Notes: generated from the letters alone by a model not told the origin. Numbered from the stretch's first letter, positions 25,888 through 35,213 are shown. The stretch: 64,000 bases of DNA from Lachnospiraceae bacterium (GCA_017450485.1 JAFSTN010000025.1:1-64000); one strand, 5' to 3'. Numbers and translations are program-made.

Positions 25888-26883
25888 ATGAAGAAGAGAG
25901 TATTGGCAGTTCTTATGGCAGCAGCCATGGTAGTTGGCCTTACCGCATGCGGCGGCGGAACAGCTTCAACCGATTCCGGTTCAGCATCATCCGGCGGAAG
26001 CGGACTCATCAAGGTTGGTATCATCAACAACGATCCTAACGAGTCCGGTTATCGTACAGCTAACGACAAGGATCTGAAGGCCACATTTACTGAGGCAAAC
26101 GGCTATGAAGCATCATTTGCATACTCGCTGAAGAACGACGAGCAGATCGCGGCAGCTCAGAAGTTCATTCAGGACGGTGTTGATTATCTGCTTCTTTCGG
26201 CAGCTGACACATCAGGATGGGATTCGGTCCTGAAGGATGCACAGGATGCAGGCATCAAGGTTATTCTTTTTGACCGTACCATCGACGCAAGCGAGGATCT
26301 CTATGTAGCTTCTATCGTATCCGATATGGCACAGGAAGGCCAGACAGCTGTTGATTGGCTTGCAAGCCAGAATCTCCCTGAGTACAACATCATTCATATT
26401 CAGGGTGTTATGGGTTCCGCAGCTCAGCAAGGTCGTACAGGTGCTCTTGACGCCAAGGTAGCAGCTGAGTCCAATTGGAACATCGTTACACAGCAGACAG
26501 CTGAGTGGAACGCAGAGACAGCACAGCAGATAGTTCAGTCACAGATCGATGCAGGCGCAAGCTTCAACGTAATCTATGCAGAGAACGACGATATGGCTAA
26601 GGGTGCTGTAGCAGCTCTTGACGCAGCAAACATCTCTCACGGTGTAGGCAAAGACGTCATCGTTATGGGCTTCGACTGCAACAAGTGGGCACTTCAGGAA
26701 CTCCTCGACGGAAACTGGAACTATGACGGACAGTGCAATCCTTTCCAGTCTTCCTACATCGACGAGATCATCAAGAAGCTTGAAGCAGGACAGACCATCT
26801 CCGAGAAGGTTGTCATCATGACCGAGAAGGGCTTCGATGCTACAACTATCACCGAGGATGATGTAAACAACTACGGTATCTGA
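25888..26883 (+). CDS. Sugar ABC transporter substrate-binding lipoprotein (YtfQ-like)
   Basis: The start at ATG 25888 is fixed by ACAGGAGGAAA 8 nt upstream; the longer frame reading is upstream leader. The 331-residue protein has a signal peptide with lipobox LTA-C (Cys21), a Gly/Ser linker, and a Peripla_BP_4 fold: KVGIINNDPNESGYRTAND, then FIQDGVDYLLLSAADTSGWDSVL and VILFDRTIDA, closest in pattern to the galactofuranose-binding YtfQ. High use of preferred codons indicates strong expression, as expected of a binding protein made in excess. A hairpin after the gene may limit read-through into the ATPase gene. The exact sugar is unproven. Confidence 0.93.
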   Translation: MKKRVLAVLMAAAMVVGLTACGGGTASTDSGSASSGGSGLIKVGIINNDPNESGYRTANDKDLKATFTEANGYEASFAYSLKNDEQIAAAQKFIQDGVDYLLLSAADTSGWDSVLKDAQDAGIKVILFDRTIDASEDLYVASIVSDMAQEGQTAVDWLASQNLPEYNIIHIQGVMGSAAQQGRTGALDAKVAAESNWNIVTQQTAEWNAETAQQIVQSQIDAGASFNVIYAENDDMAKGAVAALDAANISHGVGKDVIVMGFDCNKWALQELLDGNWNYDGQCNPFQSSYIDEIIKKLEAGQTISEKVVIMTEKGFDATTITEDDVNNYGI

Positions 26884-26913
26884 TCCGAATAGAAGTACCA
26901 AATAGTTAATGTT

Positions 26914-26948
26914 GGGCGCGGAGGCGTAAATAAGCGCTATCCGCGCCC
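26914..26948 (+). terminator. Intra-operon stem-loop after the binding-protein gene
   Basis: A perfect 9-bp GC-rich stem (GGGCGCGGA 26914-26922 / TCCGCGCCC 26940-26948) with a 17-nt loop is followed by only TTTA. It probably acts as a partial terminator or 3' stabiliser that raises binding-protein mRNA over the rest of the operon, as in many ABC operons. Confidence 0.7.
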
Positions 26949-26983
26949 TTTATGTAAGTAGTCAAACAGCGGAGGTGACATGC

Positions 26984-28498
26984 GTGAAAGATAACGCTGT
27001 GCTGGAGATGAAAGGCATCGATAAGGTTTTCCCCGGTGTCAGAGCATTGCAGAATGTCGACTTTACCTTGTGTGAAGGCGAGATACACGCCCTGATGGGA
27101 GAGAACGGTGCCGGAAAGTCCACATTGATAAAAGTTTTAACCGGCGTCTATGTTAAGGATGGCGGACAGATATTCCTGAAAGGACATGAAGGAGAGGTTC
27201 ATATCAAGTCCCCACAGGACGCTCAGAATCTCGGAATAAGCACGGTGTATCAGGAGATCACGCTGTGTCCCAATCTCTCGGTTGCCGAGAATATGTTCAT
27301 CGGACGTTCAAAAAGTGCAACCCTTAACTGGTCGCAGATGAACAAGGCAACTTCAGAGATATTACAATCACTTGATATACCTGCAACTGCCACCATGCAG
27401 TTATCCAATTGCTCTATCGCGGTTCAGCAGATGATAGCAATAGCCAGAGCGGTGGATATGGAGTGTAAGGTTCTGATACTTGATGAACCCACATCCAGTT
27501 TGGATGATAACGAAGTGGCTAAGCTCTTTAAGCTTATGAGGGATCTGAAGGCAAAGGGCGTCGGTATCATATTTGTTACTCATTTCCTGGATCAGGTATA
27601 TGAAGTGTGCGACAAGATAACTGTCTTAAGAGACGGCCAGCTTGTCGGGGAATATGAGATAGAGAACCTGCCCAGACTCGAGCTGGTCAGCAAGATGCTG
27701 GGTAAGGAAATGGATGATCTCTCGGAGATCAAGGAGAGCTCCGGAGAAACTCAGGCGGTAAAAGATGAGATTCCCGTAGTTGAAGTTAACGGTCTGTATT
27801 CCAATACCGGCATCAAGCCTTTTGATTTCTACATCAATAAGGGCGAAGTCAACGGATTTACCGGGCTGCTGGGATCCGGCCGAAGCGAATGCGTAAGAGC
27901 CATATTCGGCGCCGACAGGGTGTTGGGCGGCACCGTCAAAGTCAACGGTAAAGAAGTCAAGATAAAGGCTCCCATAGATGCCATGAAGAACGGTATCGGT
28001 TATCTCCCCGAGGACCGTAAGGTCGACGGCATCATAGGTGACCTGAGTGTACGTGAGAACATCCTGCTGGCGGCTCAGGTGCTCAAGGGCTTCCTTAAAC
28101 CCTATAAGAGGTCCGAGCAGTATAAGCTTGCTCAGGAGTACATAAGCATGCTGTCGATCAAGACGGCGAGTGAGGATACTCCTATCAAGTCGCTGTCGGG
28201 CGGTAACCAGCAGAAGGTTATCCTGGCCAGATGGCTTCTGACTCATCCCGAATATCTGATCCTGGATGAGCCTACCAGAGGCATAGATATAGGTACCAAG
28301 GTTGATATACAGAAGCTGGTTCTTAAACTGGCCGGTGAAGGTATGAGTGTGACTTTCATATCTTCCGAGACAGACGAGATGCTCAGGACATGCTCGCGAC
28401 TGATCGTCATGAGAGATCTGAATAAAGTCGGAGAACTATCCGGAGATGATCTTAATCAGACGAAGATCATGAGTACGATTGCAGGAGGTGACAAATAA
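26984..28498 (+). CDS. Sugar ABC transporter ATPase (YtfR/MglA-like, two ATPase domains)
   Basis: GTG 26984 is chosen because GGAGG (26971-26975) lies 8 nt upstream; GTG 26975 overlaps that site. The 504-residue protein has two ABC domains, as in the CUT2 family. Domain 1 has Walker A GENGAGKST and Walker B VLILDEPTSSL. Domain 2 has a degenerate Walker A (GLLGSGRSEC), ABC signature LSGGNQQKV and YLILDEPTRGIDIG. This is the typical asymmetry of RbsA/MglA/YtfR proteins that energise uptake of ribose, galactose or galactofuranose. It overlaps the next permease gene by one base. Confidence 0.95.
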   Translation: MKDNAVLEMKGIDKVFPGVRALQNVDFTLCEGEIHALMGENGAGKSTLIKVLTGVYVKDGGQIFLKGHEGEVHIKSPQDAQNLGISTVYQEITLCPNLSVAENMFIGRSKSATLNWSQMNKATSEILQSLDIPATATMQLSNCSIAVQQMIAIARAVDMECKVLILDEPTSSLDDNEVAKLFKLMRDLKAKGVGIIFVTHFLDQVYEVCDKITVLRDGQLVGEYEIENLPRLELVSKMLGKEMDDLSEIKESSGETQAVKDEIPVVEVNGLYSNTGIKPFDFYINKGEVNGFTGLLGSGRSECVRAIFGADRVLGGTVKVNGKEVKIKAPIDAMKNGIGYLPEDRKVDGIIGDLSVRENILLAAQVLKGFLKPYKRSEQYKLAQEYISMLSIKTASEDTPIKSLSGGNQQKVILARWLLTHPEYLILDEPTRGIDIGTKVDIQKLVLKLAGEGMSVTFISSETDEMLRTCSRLIVMRDLNKVGELSGDDLNQTKIMSTIAGGDK

Positions 28499-29583
28499 TG
28501 GAAAGGATCAAACAGAGATTTGTCATATCTAATATATTCAGGAACCAGTTATTTATCCCGATCGCAGCTCTGCTCATCATCTTCATTTTTAATCTGATAG
28601 CAGATCCCGGATTCTTCAAGATCACGCTGGGATACAATAATGCCGGCAACCCCCTTCTGAACGGGTACCTGATCACCATTCTGGATTACGGTTCGGAGCT
28701 GGCTATACTTGCCATAGGCATGACCCTCGTTACCGCAGCCAGCGGAGGACAGGATATTTCGGTTGGTGCAGCTATAGCTATTGCCGGATCGGTCATCCTC
28801 AGAGTGCTTTGCGGATCGGATTCGAGATCGGAAGAACTTCAGGCTCCCATCATTGTTGCTTTCCTGATCGCATGTGTTGTGGCTGCTCTTTTCGGTGCAT
28901 TTAACGGAGTTCTGGTTGCCGTATTTAAGATTCAGCCCATGGTTGCGACACTTATCCTCTATACCGCAGGACGTTCGATAGCAGCCTGGATCAATAATAA
29001 TGAACTTCCCATCGTAAATGATGTGAGATTTACGTACTTCGGCGGACTTATCCCCGGCATACCGATACCGGTACCTTTCTTCATTGCCGCAATATGTGTG
29101 GCCATCATCTTCATGGTACTTAAGTTCACCACACTGGGACTGTATACACAGGCAGTCGGTATCAATGAGAGAGCGGCCAAGTTAAACGGACTTAATCCCG
29201 TTGCGATCAAGATCCTGACATTCGTAATACTTGGACTGTGTGTCGCTGTCTGCGGCCTGATCAAAACAAGCCGTCTGTCTACGATCAACTATTCGGTTAT
29301 AGCCAAGGATATAGAGATGGATGCGATCCTTGCGGTAGCTCTGGGCGGAAACGCGCTCGGCGGCGGCAAGTTCAATATGTGGGCATCGATCCTCGGCGCA
29401 TATGTTATACAGGCGCTGACTACCACACTGTATAAGTTCAATGTTAAGTCGAATGCGTTGCCTGCATATAAGGCGGTTGTAGTCATTATCCTGGTCGTTG
29501 CTTCGGCTCCCATAGTCAGAGAAAAGGCTCAGGAGATCGTGAAGAAACTGCGGGCCGGCAGAGTTGAAAAGGAGGTGGCTTAA
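28498..29583 (+). CDS. Sugar ABC transporter permease (YtfT-like)
   Basis: The 361-residue CUT2-type permease has about 9-10 membrane helices. The segments AIGMTLVTAASGGQDISVGAAIA and the later ILAVALGGNALGGGKF are the conserved loops of the BPD_transp_2 family (RbsC/YtfT), the latter probably contacting the ATPase. It starts in a TAATG overlap with the ATPase stop codon and has GGAGGTGAC as ribosome site. It forms a heterodimer with the next permease, as YtfT does with YjfF (family knowledge). Confidence 0.93.
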   Translation: MERIKQRFVISNIFRNQLFIPIAALLIIFIFNLIADPGFFKITLGYNNAGNPLLNGYLITILDYGSELAILAIGMTLVTAASGGQDISVGAAIAIAGSVILRVLCGSDSRSEELQAPIIVAFLIACVVAALFGAFNGVLVAVFKIQPMVATLILYTAGRSIAAWINNNELPIVNDVRFTYFGGLIPGIPIPVPFFIAAICVAIIFMVLKFTTLGLYTQAVGINERAAKLNGLNPVAIKILTFVILGLCVAVCGLIKTSRLSTINYSVIAKDIEMDAILAVALGGNALGGGKFNMWASILGAYVIQALTTTLYKFNVKSNALPAYKAVVVIILVVASAPIVREKAQEIVKKLRAGRVEKEVA

Positions 29584-29584
29584 G

Positions 29585-30613
29585 ATGGAACGGAAGAAGT
29601 CACTGAAAATGATCCTTAAGAATATGTCCGACACCAATCTGCTGCTGGTCATTACGATAGTCGTATTTGTGCTCATGTATGCTTTTGCCATGATATTCCT
29701 GGGAAAAGGCTTCCTTAAGCCTCAGACCTTCTGCAATATCCTTAATGAAAATGCGGCACTCATAATCCTCTCATGCGGCATGAGCCTGGTCATGATCACC
29801 GGCGGTATCGATATTTCGGTCGGCGGCGTGACAGCGCTTGTATGTATGAGCTGTGCAGTATTCATTGACTATAAGGGCGGTTCAATCATAGGCTCTGTTG
29901 GTATCGCATTACTCATCGGGCTGCTGTATGGTCTGTTTCAGGGTTATCTGGTAGCTTACCTCGAGATCCAGCCTTTCATCGTTTCTCTTGCGGGAATGTT
30001 CTTTGCCAGAGGCATGACGACCATAGTCAATACCGAGCCCTTCAACGTAGCTAATGAAGCATTTGTTGCACTCAAGGATACGAGAGTATCTCTGCCCGGT
30101 ATAGGCAGTGTGAACAAGAACGGTGATTTCATAAATGCTTATGTGGAGATCGGAGTGGTAGTAGCACTTATAATCGTGATCCTGATGTTTGTGTTCCTGA
30201 GATGGACTCAGATCGGGCGCAACTTCTACGCGGTGGGAGGAAACAAGCAGAGTGCACTGATGCTCGGTATCAACGTCAAGAAAACCAAGTTTATCGCACA
30301 CCTGATCTGCTCGATCCTGGCAGGTATCGGAGGCTATGTATACTTCCTGCATGTAGGCAGCGGATCCGCCTCACATGCAAGCGGTGCGGAAATGAATGCT
30401 ATTGCATCATCCATAATTGGTGGTACAATGCTTACCGGAGGTGTCGGTAATATCATCGGTACATTATTCGGTGTATTGTCACTCTCCACGATCAAAAACA
30501 TTGTGGCCAGTGCCGGATTTGACCAGGCTTGGTGGACAGGAATTACCGTAGCTGTCATGCTGTGCATTTTCCTGGTGATACAGAGTGTGGTTCTGGCACG
30601 CAAATCCAAGTAA
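29585..30613 (+). CDS. Sugar ABC transporter permease (YjfF-like)
   Basis: ATG 29585 follows AAAGGAGG by about 10 nt and lies 1 nt after the preceding stop. The protein has 342 residues with about 9 membrane helices of the BPD_transp_2 family. Conserved loops are SCGMSLVMITGGIDISVGGV and AIASSIIGGTMLTGGVGNI. It has YjfF-like length and position after a YtfT-like gene, matching the galactofuranose transporter gene order ytfQ-ytfR-ytfT-yjfF. Substrate remains inferred from that order. Confidence 0.93.
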   Translation: MERKKSLKMILKNMSDTNLLLVITIVVFVLMYAFAMIFLGKGFLKPQTFCNILNENAALIILSCGMSLVMITGGIDISVGGVTALVCMSCAVFIDYKGGSIIGSVGIALLIGLLYGLFQGYLVAYLEIQPFIVSLAGMFFARGMTTIVNTEPFNVANEAFVALKDTRVSLPGIGSVNKNGDFINAYVEIGVVVALIIVILMFVFLRWTQIGRNFYAVGGNKQSALMLGINVKKTKFIAHLICSILAGIGGYVYFLHVGSGSASHASGAEMNAIASSIIGGTMLTGGVGNIIGTLFGVLSLSTIKNIVASAGFDQAWWTGITVAVMLCIFLVIQSVVLARKSK

Positions 30614-30629
30614 CAGATGTGTGTGATAC

Positions 30630-31721
30630 ATGAAAAAAAGAGTTAAGATCAATCTGTCCGCATTCCTTTCATTAGCCCTGGCGGTTATGATCACGGCCTG
30701 CGGTTCGGGACAAGATGATCATATCAAGACAGACTCTGCCGGTGATTCGGCAGGGTCTGTTTCAGGTACTACGGTTATCGGCTTTTCGCAGCTTGGAGCT
30801 GAGTCTGACTGGAGAAGCGCCAATTCGGAATCCATGAGGACAGCCTTTTCGACTGATAACGGATATGAACTGCTGTTTGAAGACGGACAGCAGAAGCAGT
30901 CCAAGCAGATCACGGCTATACGTTCATTCATTCAGCAGGGTGTGGATTATATAGTACTTGCGCCCGTAACACAGGATGGCTGGGACAGTGTGCTGCAGGA
31001 GGCCCAAGAGGCGGATATTCCGGTGATCATAGTCGACCGTATGGTGGAGACGGCTGACGAAGACCTTTTTACATGCTGGATCGGAAGTGACTTCTATCTG
31101 GAGGGATGCAAGGCGTGTGAGTGGCTTCGTAAATATGCGGCATCACAGGGATTGTCAGGTGCAGATCTGCATATCGTCAATATACAGGGAACCATAGGCT
31201 CATCCGCGCAGATAGGCCGTACTGCGGGACTGGAAGAGTATTCCGAAAAATACGGGTGGGATCTGCGCGAAGAAACCCCCGGTGATTTTACGCAGGCCAA
31301 AGGCCGTGAGGTTATGACACAGATGCTTGTGAACTATAACAATATCAATGTTGTATATTGTGAGAATGACAACGAGGCTTTGGGAGCAATCGAAGCTATA
31401 GAAGCGGCAGGCAAACATCCGGGAGGCGATATCAAAAACGGAGATATCCTCGTTCTCTCTTTTGACGGTGTGAATGAGACGGCTATCAATTACTGTCTCG
31501 AGGGAACCATTGCCTGCATAGTCGAATGCAATCCGCTGCATGGGCCCAGAGTGGAGAATATCATACAGACACTCAAGAGAGGCGGAACTCCCGACAAGCT
31601 TGAATACGTCAGTGAAACGCTATACAGTTCCTATGAAGCAGTGAAGGATGTCCGCATAGATTCCAGAGATTATCCGGTAACTCTGCTGACACAGGAGGTC
31701 ATTGACACCAGAGCCTATTAA
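30630..31721 (+). CDS. Second sugar-binding lipoprotein of the ABC operon
   Basis: The 363-residue lipoprotein has lipobox ITA-C (Cys24) and a Peripla_BP_4 fold: VIGFSQLGAESDWRSANSES, SFIQQGVDYIVLAPVTQDGW, VIIVDRMVETADEDL. It is clearly paralogous to the first binding protein at 25888 and even closer in pattern to YtfQ, where the G-F-S-Q-x-G-x-E-S-x-W-R motif is conserved. It lies 16 nt after the permease gene with a weak ribosome site and uses fewer preferred codons, so it is probably made in smaller amounts. It may deliver a second ligand to the same permease or serve as the sensor for the kinase. Confidence 0.92.
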   Translation: MKKRVKINLSAFLSLALAVMITACGSGQDDHIKTDSAGDSAGSVSGTTVIGFSQLGAESDWRSANSESMRTAFSTDNGYELLFEDGQQKQSKQITAIRSFIQQGVDYIVLAPVTQDGWDSVLQEAQEADIPVIIVDRMVETADEDLFTCWIGSDFYLEGCKACEWLRKYAASQGLSGADLHIVNIQGTIGSSAQIGRTAGLEEYSEKYGWDLREETPGDFTQAKGREVMTQMLVNYNNINVVYCENDNEALGAIEAIEAAGKHPGGDIKNGDILVLSFDGVNETAINYCLEGTIACIVECNPLHGPRVENIIQTLKRGGTPDKLEYVSETLYSSYEAVKDVRIDSRDYPVTLLTQEVIDTRAY

Positions 31722-31761
31722 AGGTAAGATTTAAGCGTGTGATTCACCATGGGAGGTTACT

Positions 31762-32106
31762 ATGGAAGAGAGAAGAAAAAGCGAAAGACATTCCCTTGAA
31801 AGCACGCTGGTTCTGAAAAGACTTGACGGCACAAGCGGAGAGCAGGTAAGCATTGATATTACCGATGTTTCCAAAACCGGTATCGGTTTTACCTGTTCCG
31901 AAGCACTTCAGATAGGTGCTGTTTATGAGACTTTTCTGAAGATATGGACTCAGGAAACGTTACATGCTTTCGTTGAGATAGTACGTATCGTTAAGGAGGC
32001 CGATAAGAAGTTCAACTACGGATGCATCTTCATCGGCATGCCTGAGATGGACAACTCGCGTATCATGGTATACGAGACAGTCCAGAATATGACGAAAAAC
32101 AATTAG
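31762..32106 (+). CDS. PilZ-domain c-di-GMP receptor protein
   Basis: The single-domain protein has 114 residues. Both c-di-GMP contact motifs are present: RxxxR as R5-K-S-E-R9 and DxSxxG as D35-V-S-K-T-G40. It is a minimal receptor without an attached output domain and so must act by binding a partner. A GGDEF protein is encoded 7 kb downstream in the same direction and a membrane glycosyltransferase right after the tRNA gene, which are plausible source and target. GGGAGG precedes the ATG. Confidence 0.9.
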   Translation: MEERRKSERHSLESTLVLKRLDGTSGEQVSIDITDVSKTGIGFTCSEALQIGAVYETFLKIWTQETLHAFVEIVRIVKEADKKFNYGCIFIGMPEMDNSRIMVYETVQNMTKNN

Positions 32107-32138
32107 ATTTCGTTTTGAACCGGATTTCTTCCGGTCTT

Positions 32139-32209
32139 GCAGGATTAGTACATCGGTAGTATATCAGCTTCCCAAGCTGAGGAGGCGGGTTCGACTCCCG
32201 TATCCTGCT
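32139..32209 (+). tRNA. tRNA-Gly (anticodon CCC)
   Basis: A 71-nt cloverleaf: acceptor stem GCAGGAT/ATCCTGC, discriminator T73, anticodon stem TCAGC/GCTGA with loop TTCCCAA (anticodon CCC, reading GGG), and T arm GCGGGTTCGACTCCCGT. The CCA end is not encoded. It stands alone between the PilZ gene and the glycosyltransferase gene, and the next frame begins within 25 nt of its end. Confidence 0.95.
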
Positions 32210-32232
32210 TCTGTTTGGTTTTTGTGTATAGT

Positions 32233-33303
32233 ATGTCTGTTGAGGCTCCCGTTACAACCGCACACCGCATCGCGTTGATTCCCGCATATGAACCCGATCA
32301 GCATCTGATCAATGTTGTATCGGGCTTGATTTTGCACGGATTTGAGACGGTCATAGTCAATGACGGATCATCGTCCGCCTGTACCCCGGTATTCGCAGCG
32401 GTATCGGAACGTGGCACGGTACTCCGGCATGATGTAAACAGAGGCAAGGGCGAAGCACTCAAGACCGGTCTGAAATACATCAGCGAACACTTCAACACTC
32501 CATATACCGTGGTCTGTGTCGATGCCGATGGTCAGCATACAGTTGAAGACACGATCCGTGTCTGTGAAAGAGCCGAAGATGAAAGAGGGAGCCTTGTTCT
32601 CGGCAGCCGCAGATTTACGGGCAAAGTACCGTTTAAGAGCAAAGCCGGCAATACTATAACCCGATTTGTTTTCCGTATATCATCCGGAGTCAGTGTATAT
32701 GATACACAGACGGGGTTGCGGGCCTTTTCGGATGAGCTTATTCCTACTCTTATTGACATTCAGGGAGAACGCTATGAGTATGAGATGAATATGCTCATGC
32801 AGATGGCAAGGTCGGGTATTCCGATACTTGAGGTTCCGATAGAGACAATTTATCTGGATGATAATGCTTCGTCACACTTTGATCCGCTTATCGACTCCGC
32901 GAAGATCTACCGGGAGATACTCAGGTTCTCCGGATCATCCCTGATCGGCTTTTGTGTTGACTATATCATGTACTGCATTCTGAATGCGATCACCGGACAA
33001 CTGGTCGTATCCAACATAGCGGCACGTGTTGTCAGTGCTACGGTCAACTATACGATCAACCGTAATGTGGTCTTTAAGAGTAAAGTGTCGGTGATCAAAT
33101 CCGCTGCACAGTATGTTCTGCTGGCGATAGCGATCATCATATGCAATACACTGCTTCTGAAATATCTGACGAGTCTTGGGATCAATAAGTATCTGGCAAA
33201 GATCCCCGTAGAAATGATCATGTTTTTGGCCAGCTGGTCCGTTCAGCATATTCTGATATTCAAAAATCCCGGCGGTTCCTCCGGCGAAAGGAGTAATCTA
33301 TGA
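32233..33303 (+). CDS. GT2 glycosyltransferase fused to GtrA-like membrane domain
   Basis: The protein has about 356 residues from ATG 32233 (an in-frame TTG at 32215 is also possible; neither has a ribosome site). Residues to about 235 are a GT-A family 2 fold resembling dolichyl/polyprenyl-phosphate mannose synthase: RIALIPAYEP, VIVNDGSS, RGKGEALKTGL, VDADGQH (DxD-like metal site) and SRRFTGKVP. Four hydrophobic helices from about 240 on match GtrA. This fusion is typical of enzymes that load a sugar onto a polyprenyl phosphate at the membrane. The stop codon overlaps the STAS-ligase gene by 4 nt, so the two are translationally coupled. Confidence 0.9.
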   Translation: MSVEAPVTTAHRIALIPAYEPDQHLINVVSGLILHGFETVIVNDGSSSACTPVFAAVSERGTVLRHDVNRGKGEALKTGLKYISEHFNTPYTVVCVDADGQHTVEDTIRVCERAEDERGSLVLGSRRFTGKVPFKSKAGNTITRFVFRISSGVSVYDTQTGLRAFSDELIPTLIDIQGERYEYEMNMLMQMARSGIPILEVPIETIYLDDNASSHFDPLIDSAKIYREILRFSGSSLIGFCVDYIMYCILNAITGQLVVSNIAARVVSATVNYTINRNVVFKSKVSVIKSAAQYVLLAIAIIICNTLLLKYLTSLGINKYLAKIPVEMIMFLASWSVQHILIFKNPGGSSGERSNL

Positions 33304-35177
33304 CCATCGAACGTATCAATGACAAAAATGGTTACGAGTATCTTAAGATTACCGGCAGAATCGACACAGAAACTTCACCCGAACTCAGGAAGGCAATAGC
33401 CGATATCCCGTTGGATTGCACAGGGGTAATACTGGATTTCAAAGGCGTTGAGTATATCTCATCCGCCGGCCTGCGGGAACTGCTCATATGCCGGAAAAGG
33501 TTTACCGATGACCGCATGGAGGTCATCAATGTGAGCCCGTTGGTTTTGGAGATATTTGTAAACACCGGATTTGATACATTTATCCCGCTCAAACCGGCAG
33601 AAGCGGATATGTCAGAGTATCTCAAGATGTCTTTTAAGGATTTCCTTAAGACCAAAGCAGTCGAAAACGGAGACAGGGCCATTATAGTAACCGAATCCGG
33701 TTCATATACCTGGAAGGATATCGATACCGGTTCGCAGATCATAGCCGCAGATCTGGCAAAGCTGGGTATCAGACGCGGTACGCATGTGGCAGTGTGCGGA
33801 GTCAATTCTATTAACTGGATCCTGACGTTTTATGCTCTTCAGAAACTTGGAGCGATCGCCATGCTTATCAACCCGACTCAGACATCAGCCGAGATAGCAA
33901 ATACGGCTCTGGTAGGGGATGCCGGCTATCTCTGTTATGGCGAGATGGTCGAGATGAAGGGTGATGAAGCTTTTGTCAGTGATATATGTGAACGTGCGAA
34001 TATCCCGGCAGATCATAAATATGCTTTTACAAAGGACATCGATATCAGAAACAGATTCGCCGAATATGCGGATGTAGCGGGCCGGTTTACTGAGCATATA
34101 GATCCCGACGACACTGTCGTGATGATATTTACTTCCGGATCCACAGGCAAGCCGAAGGGAGTTCTGCTTTCGTCATATAACCTGCTGAATGCCGGCAGGA
34201 ATAATTGCGTAGACCAGACGCTTCGTTCGGATGACAGGAACTGTCTGATACTTCCGCTTTTCCATGTGTTTGGACTGGTGGCAGGACTTATTGCCAATGC
34301 CATGGCGGATTCGGTGATATATATCCCCAAAGACATACGCACCGATACGCTTCTTGATCTTATAAGCTCGGAGAGATGTACGATCTTTCATTCGGTTCCG
34401 ACTATGCTTGTCGCACTCATCAATAACAAGAATTTTGATGCGGACAAGATGTCTTCACTAAGATGCACCATCATATCGGGAGCCGCAGCCACGGAGGCTC
34501 AGATCAAGAGCTTCAAGACTGCCATGCCGAACAATCATTTCTTGTCATCGTATGGCATGAGCGAGATGGCTCCTGTCAGCATAACCGAATACGATGATAC
34601 CGAGGATCATGTTCTGCATACGGTCGGTAAACCTGTCAAAAATATTGAGATAACCATCAGAAAGCTTGAAAACGGGCTGGAGTGTGCAACCGGCGAGGAC
34701 GGAGAGATATGTATCCAGGGTTATAACATGATGACCGGATATTATAAAGCCGCTTTACAGGATCAGTCTATAGATGATGAAGGCTGGCTTCATACAGGCG
34801 ATCTGGGGCATATGAATGATGACGGTTATCTGTGTCTGTCGGGGCGCCTGAAAGAGCTCATTATAAGGGGCGGAGAAAATATCATGCCCATACAGGTGGA
34901 AAGTGCATTCTCCGAAATTGAAGAGATCGATAATGTCAGGGTGATCGGAGTACCCAGTGAGTTCTTTGGTGAGGAGGTGGCTGCCTGCATCAAGCTTAAA
35001 GCGGGCGCAACCTATGATGAGGGAAGCATTCGCGAAAAACTGGCAGCTAAACTGGCCAGATTCAAGATACCGGCATATATAGAGGTATATGATGAGTTAC
35101 CTATGCTTGGAACAGGTAAGATCGACACTGTCACACTCAAAGCCGACCTTATAAAACGACTGAAGGACCGGCACTAA
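33300..35177 (+). CDS. STAS domain fused to acyl/aryl-AMP ligase (ANL superfamily)
   Basis: The protein has 625 residues. Residues 1 to about 100 form a STAS (anti-sigma-factor antagonist) domain with the phosphorylatable position at Ser55 in YISSAGLRELL. Residues about 112-620 are a full adenylate-forming enzyme: P-loop MIFTSGSTGKPKGVLL (about 274-289), SSYGMSEMAPVS (about 414-425), WLHTGDLGHMNDDGYL, GRLKELIIRGGENIMP and catalytic Lys607 in GTGKID. The ANL part looks like a long- or medium-chain acyl-CoA or acyl-ACP synthetase. No carrier protein domain is attached. I know of no described protein with this pairing. The STAS unit could place the ligase under a serine-kinase partner switch. 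It overlaps the GT2-GtrA gene by 4 nt. Confidence 0.9.
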   Translation: MTIERINDKNGYEYLKITGRIDTETSPELRKAIADIPLDCTGVILDFKGVEYISSAGLRELLICRKRFTDDRMEVINVSPLVLEIFVNTGFDTFIPLKPAEADMSEYLKMSFKDFLKTKAVENGDRAIIVTESGSYTWKDIDTGSQIIAADLAKLGIRRGTHVAVCGVNSINWILTFYALQKLGAIAMLINPTQTSAEIANTALVGDAGYLCYGEMVEMKGDEAFVSDICERANIPADHKYAFTKDIDIRNRFAEYADVAGRFTEHIDPDDTVVMIFTSGSTGKPKGVLLSSYNLLNAGRNNCVDQTLRSDDRNCLILPLFHVFGLVAGLIANAMADSVIYIPKDIRTDTLLDLISSERCTIFHSVPTMLVALINNKNFDADKMSSLRCTIISGAAATEAQIKSFKTAMPNNHFLSSYGMSEMAPVSITEYDDTEDHVLHTVGKPVKNIEITIRKLENGLECATGEDGEICIQGYNMMTGYYKAALQDQSIDDEGWLHTGDLGHMNDDGYLCLSGRLKELIIRGGENIMPIQVESAFSEIEEIDNVRVIGVPSEFFGEEVAACIKLKAGATYDEGSIREKLAAKLARFKIPAYIEVYDELPMLGTGKIDTVTLKADLIKRLKDRH

Positions 35178-35204
35178 TTTGCTCTGTTAAAGATTTGTGA
35201 TTTT

Positions 35205-35213
35205 TGGTATAAT
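35205..35213 (+). promoter_or_regulatory. Extended -10 promoter upstream of the free STAS gene
   Basis: TGGTATAAT is a perfect extended -10 (TGn plus TATAAT at 35208-35213), with only a poor -35 (TGTTAA at 35185-35190, 17 nt away). Expected transcript start is near 35220, leaving a leader of about 32 nt with GGGAGG at 35239-35244. It would allow the STAS and ATPase-like genes to be made independently of the upstream ligase. Confidence 0.55.

Noticed and set aside
32215..32232. TTG start and a TATAGT box in front of the GT2-GtrA gene as its own promoter
   Set aside because: TATAGT lies directly against the ATG at 32233, too close for a start, and TTG 32215 has no ribosome site. Read-through from the tRNA transcript is as likely.
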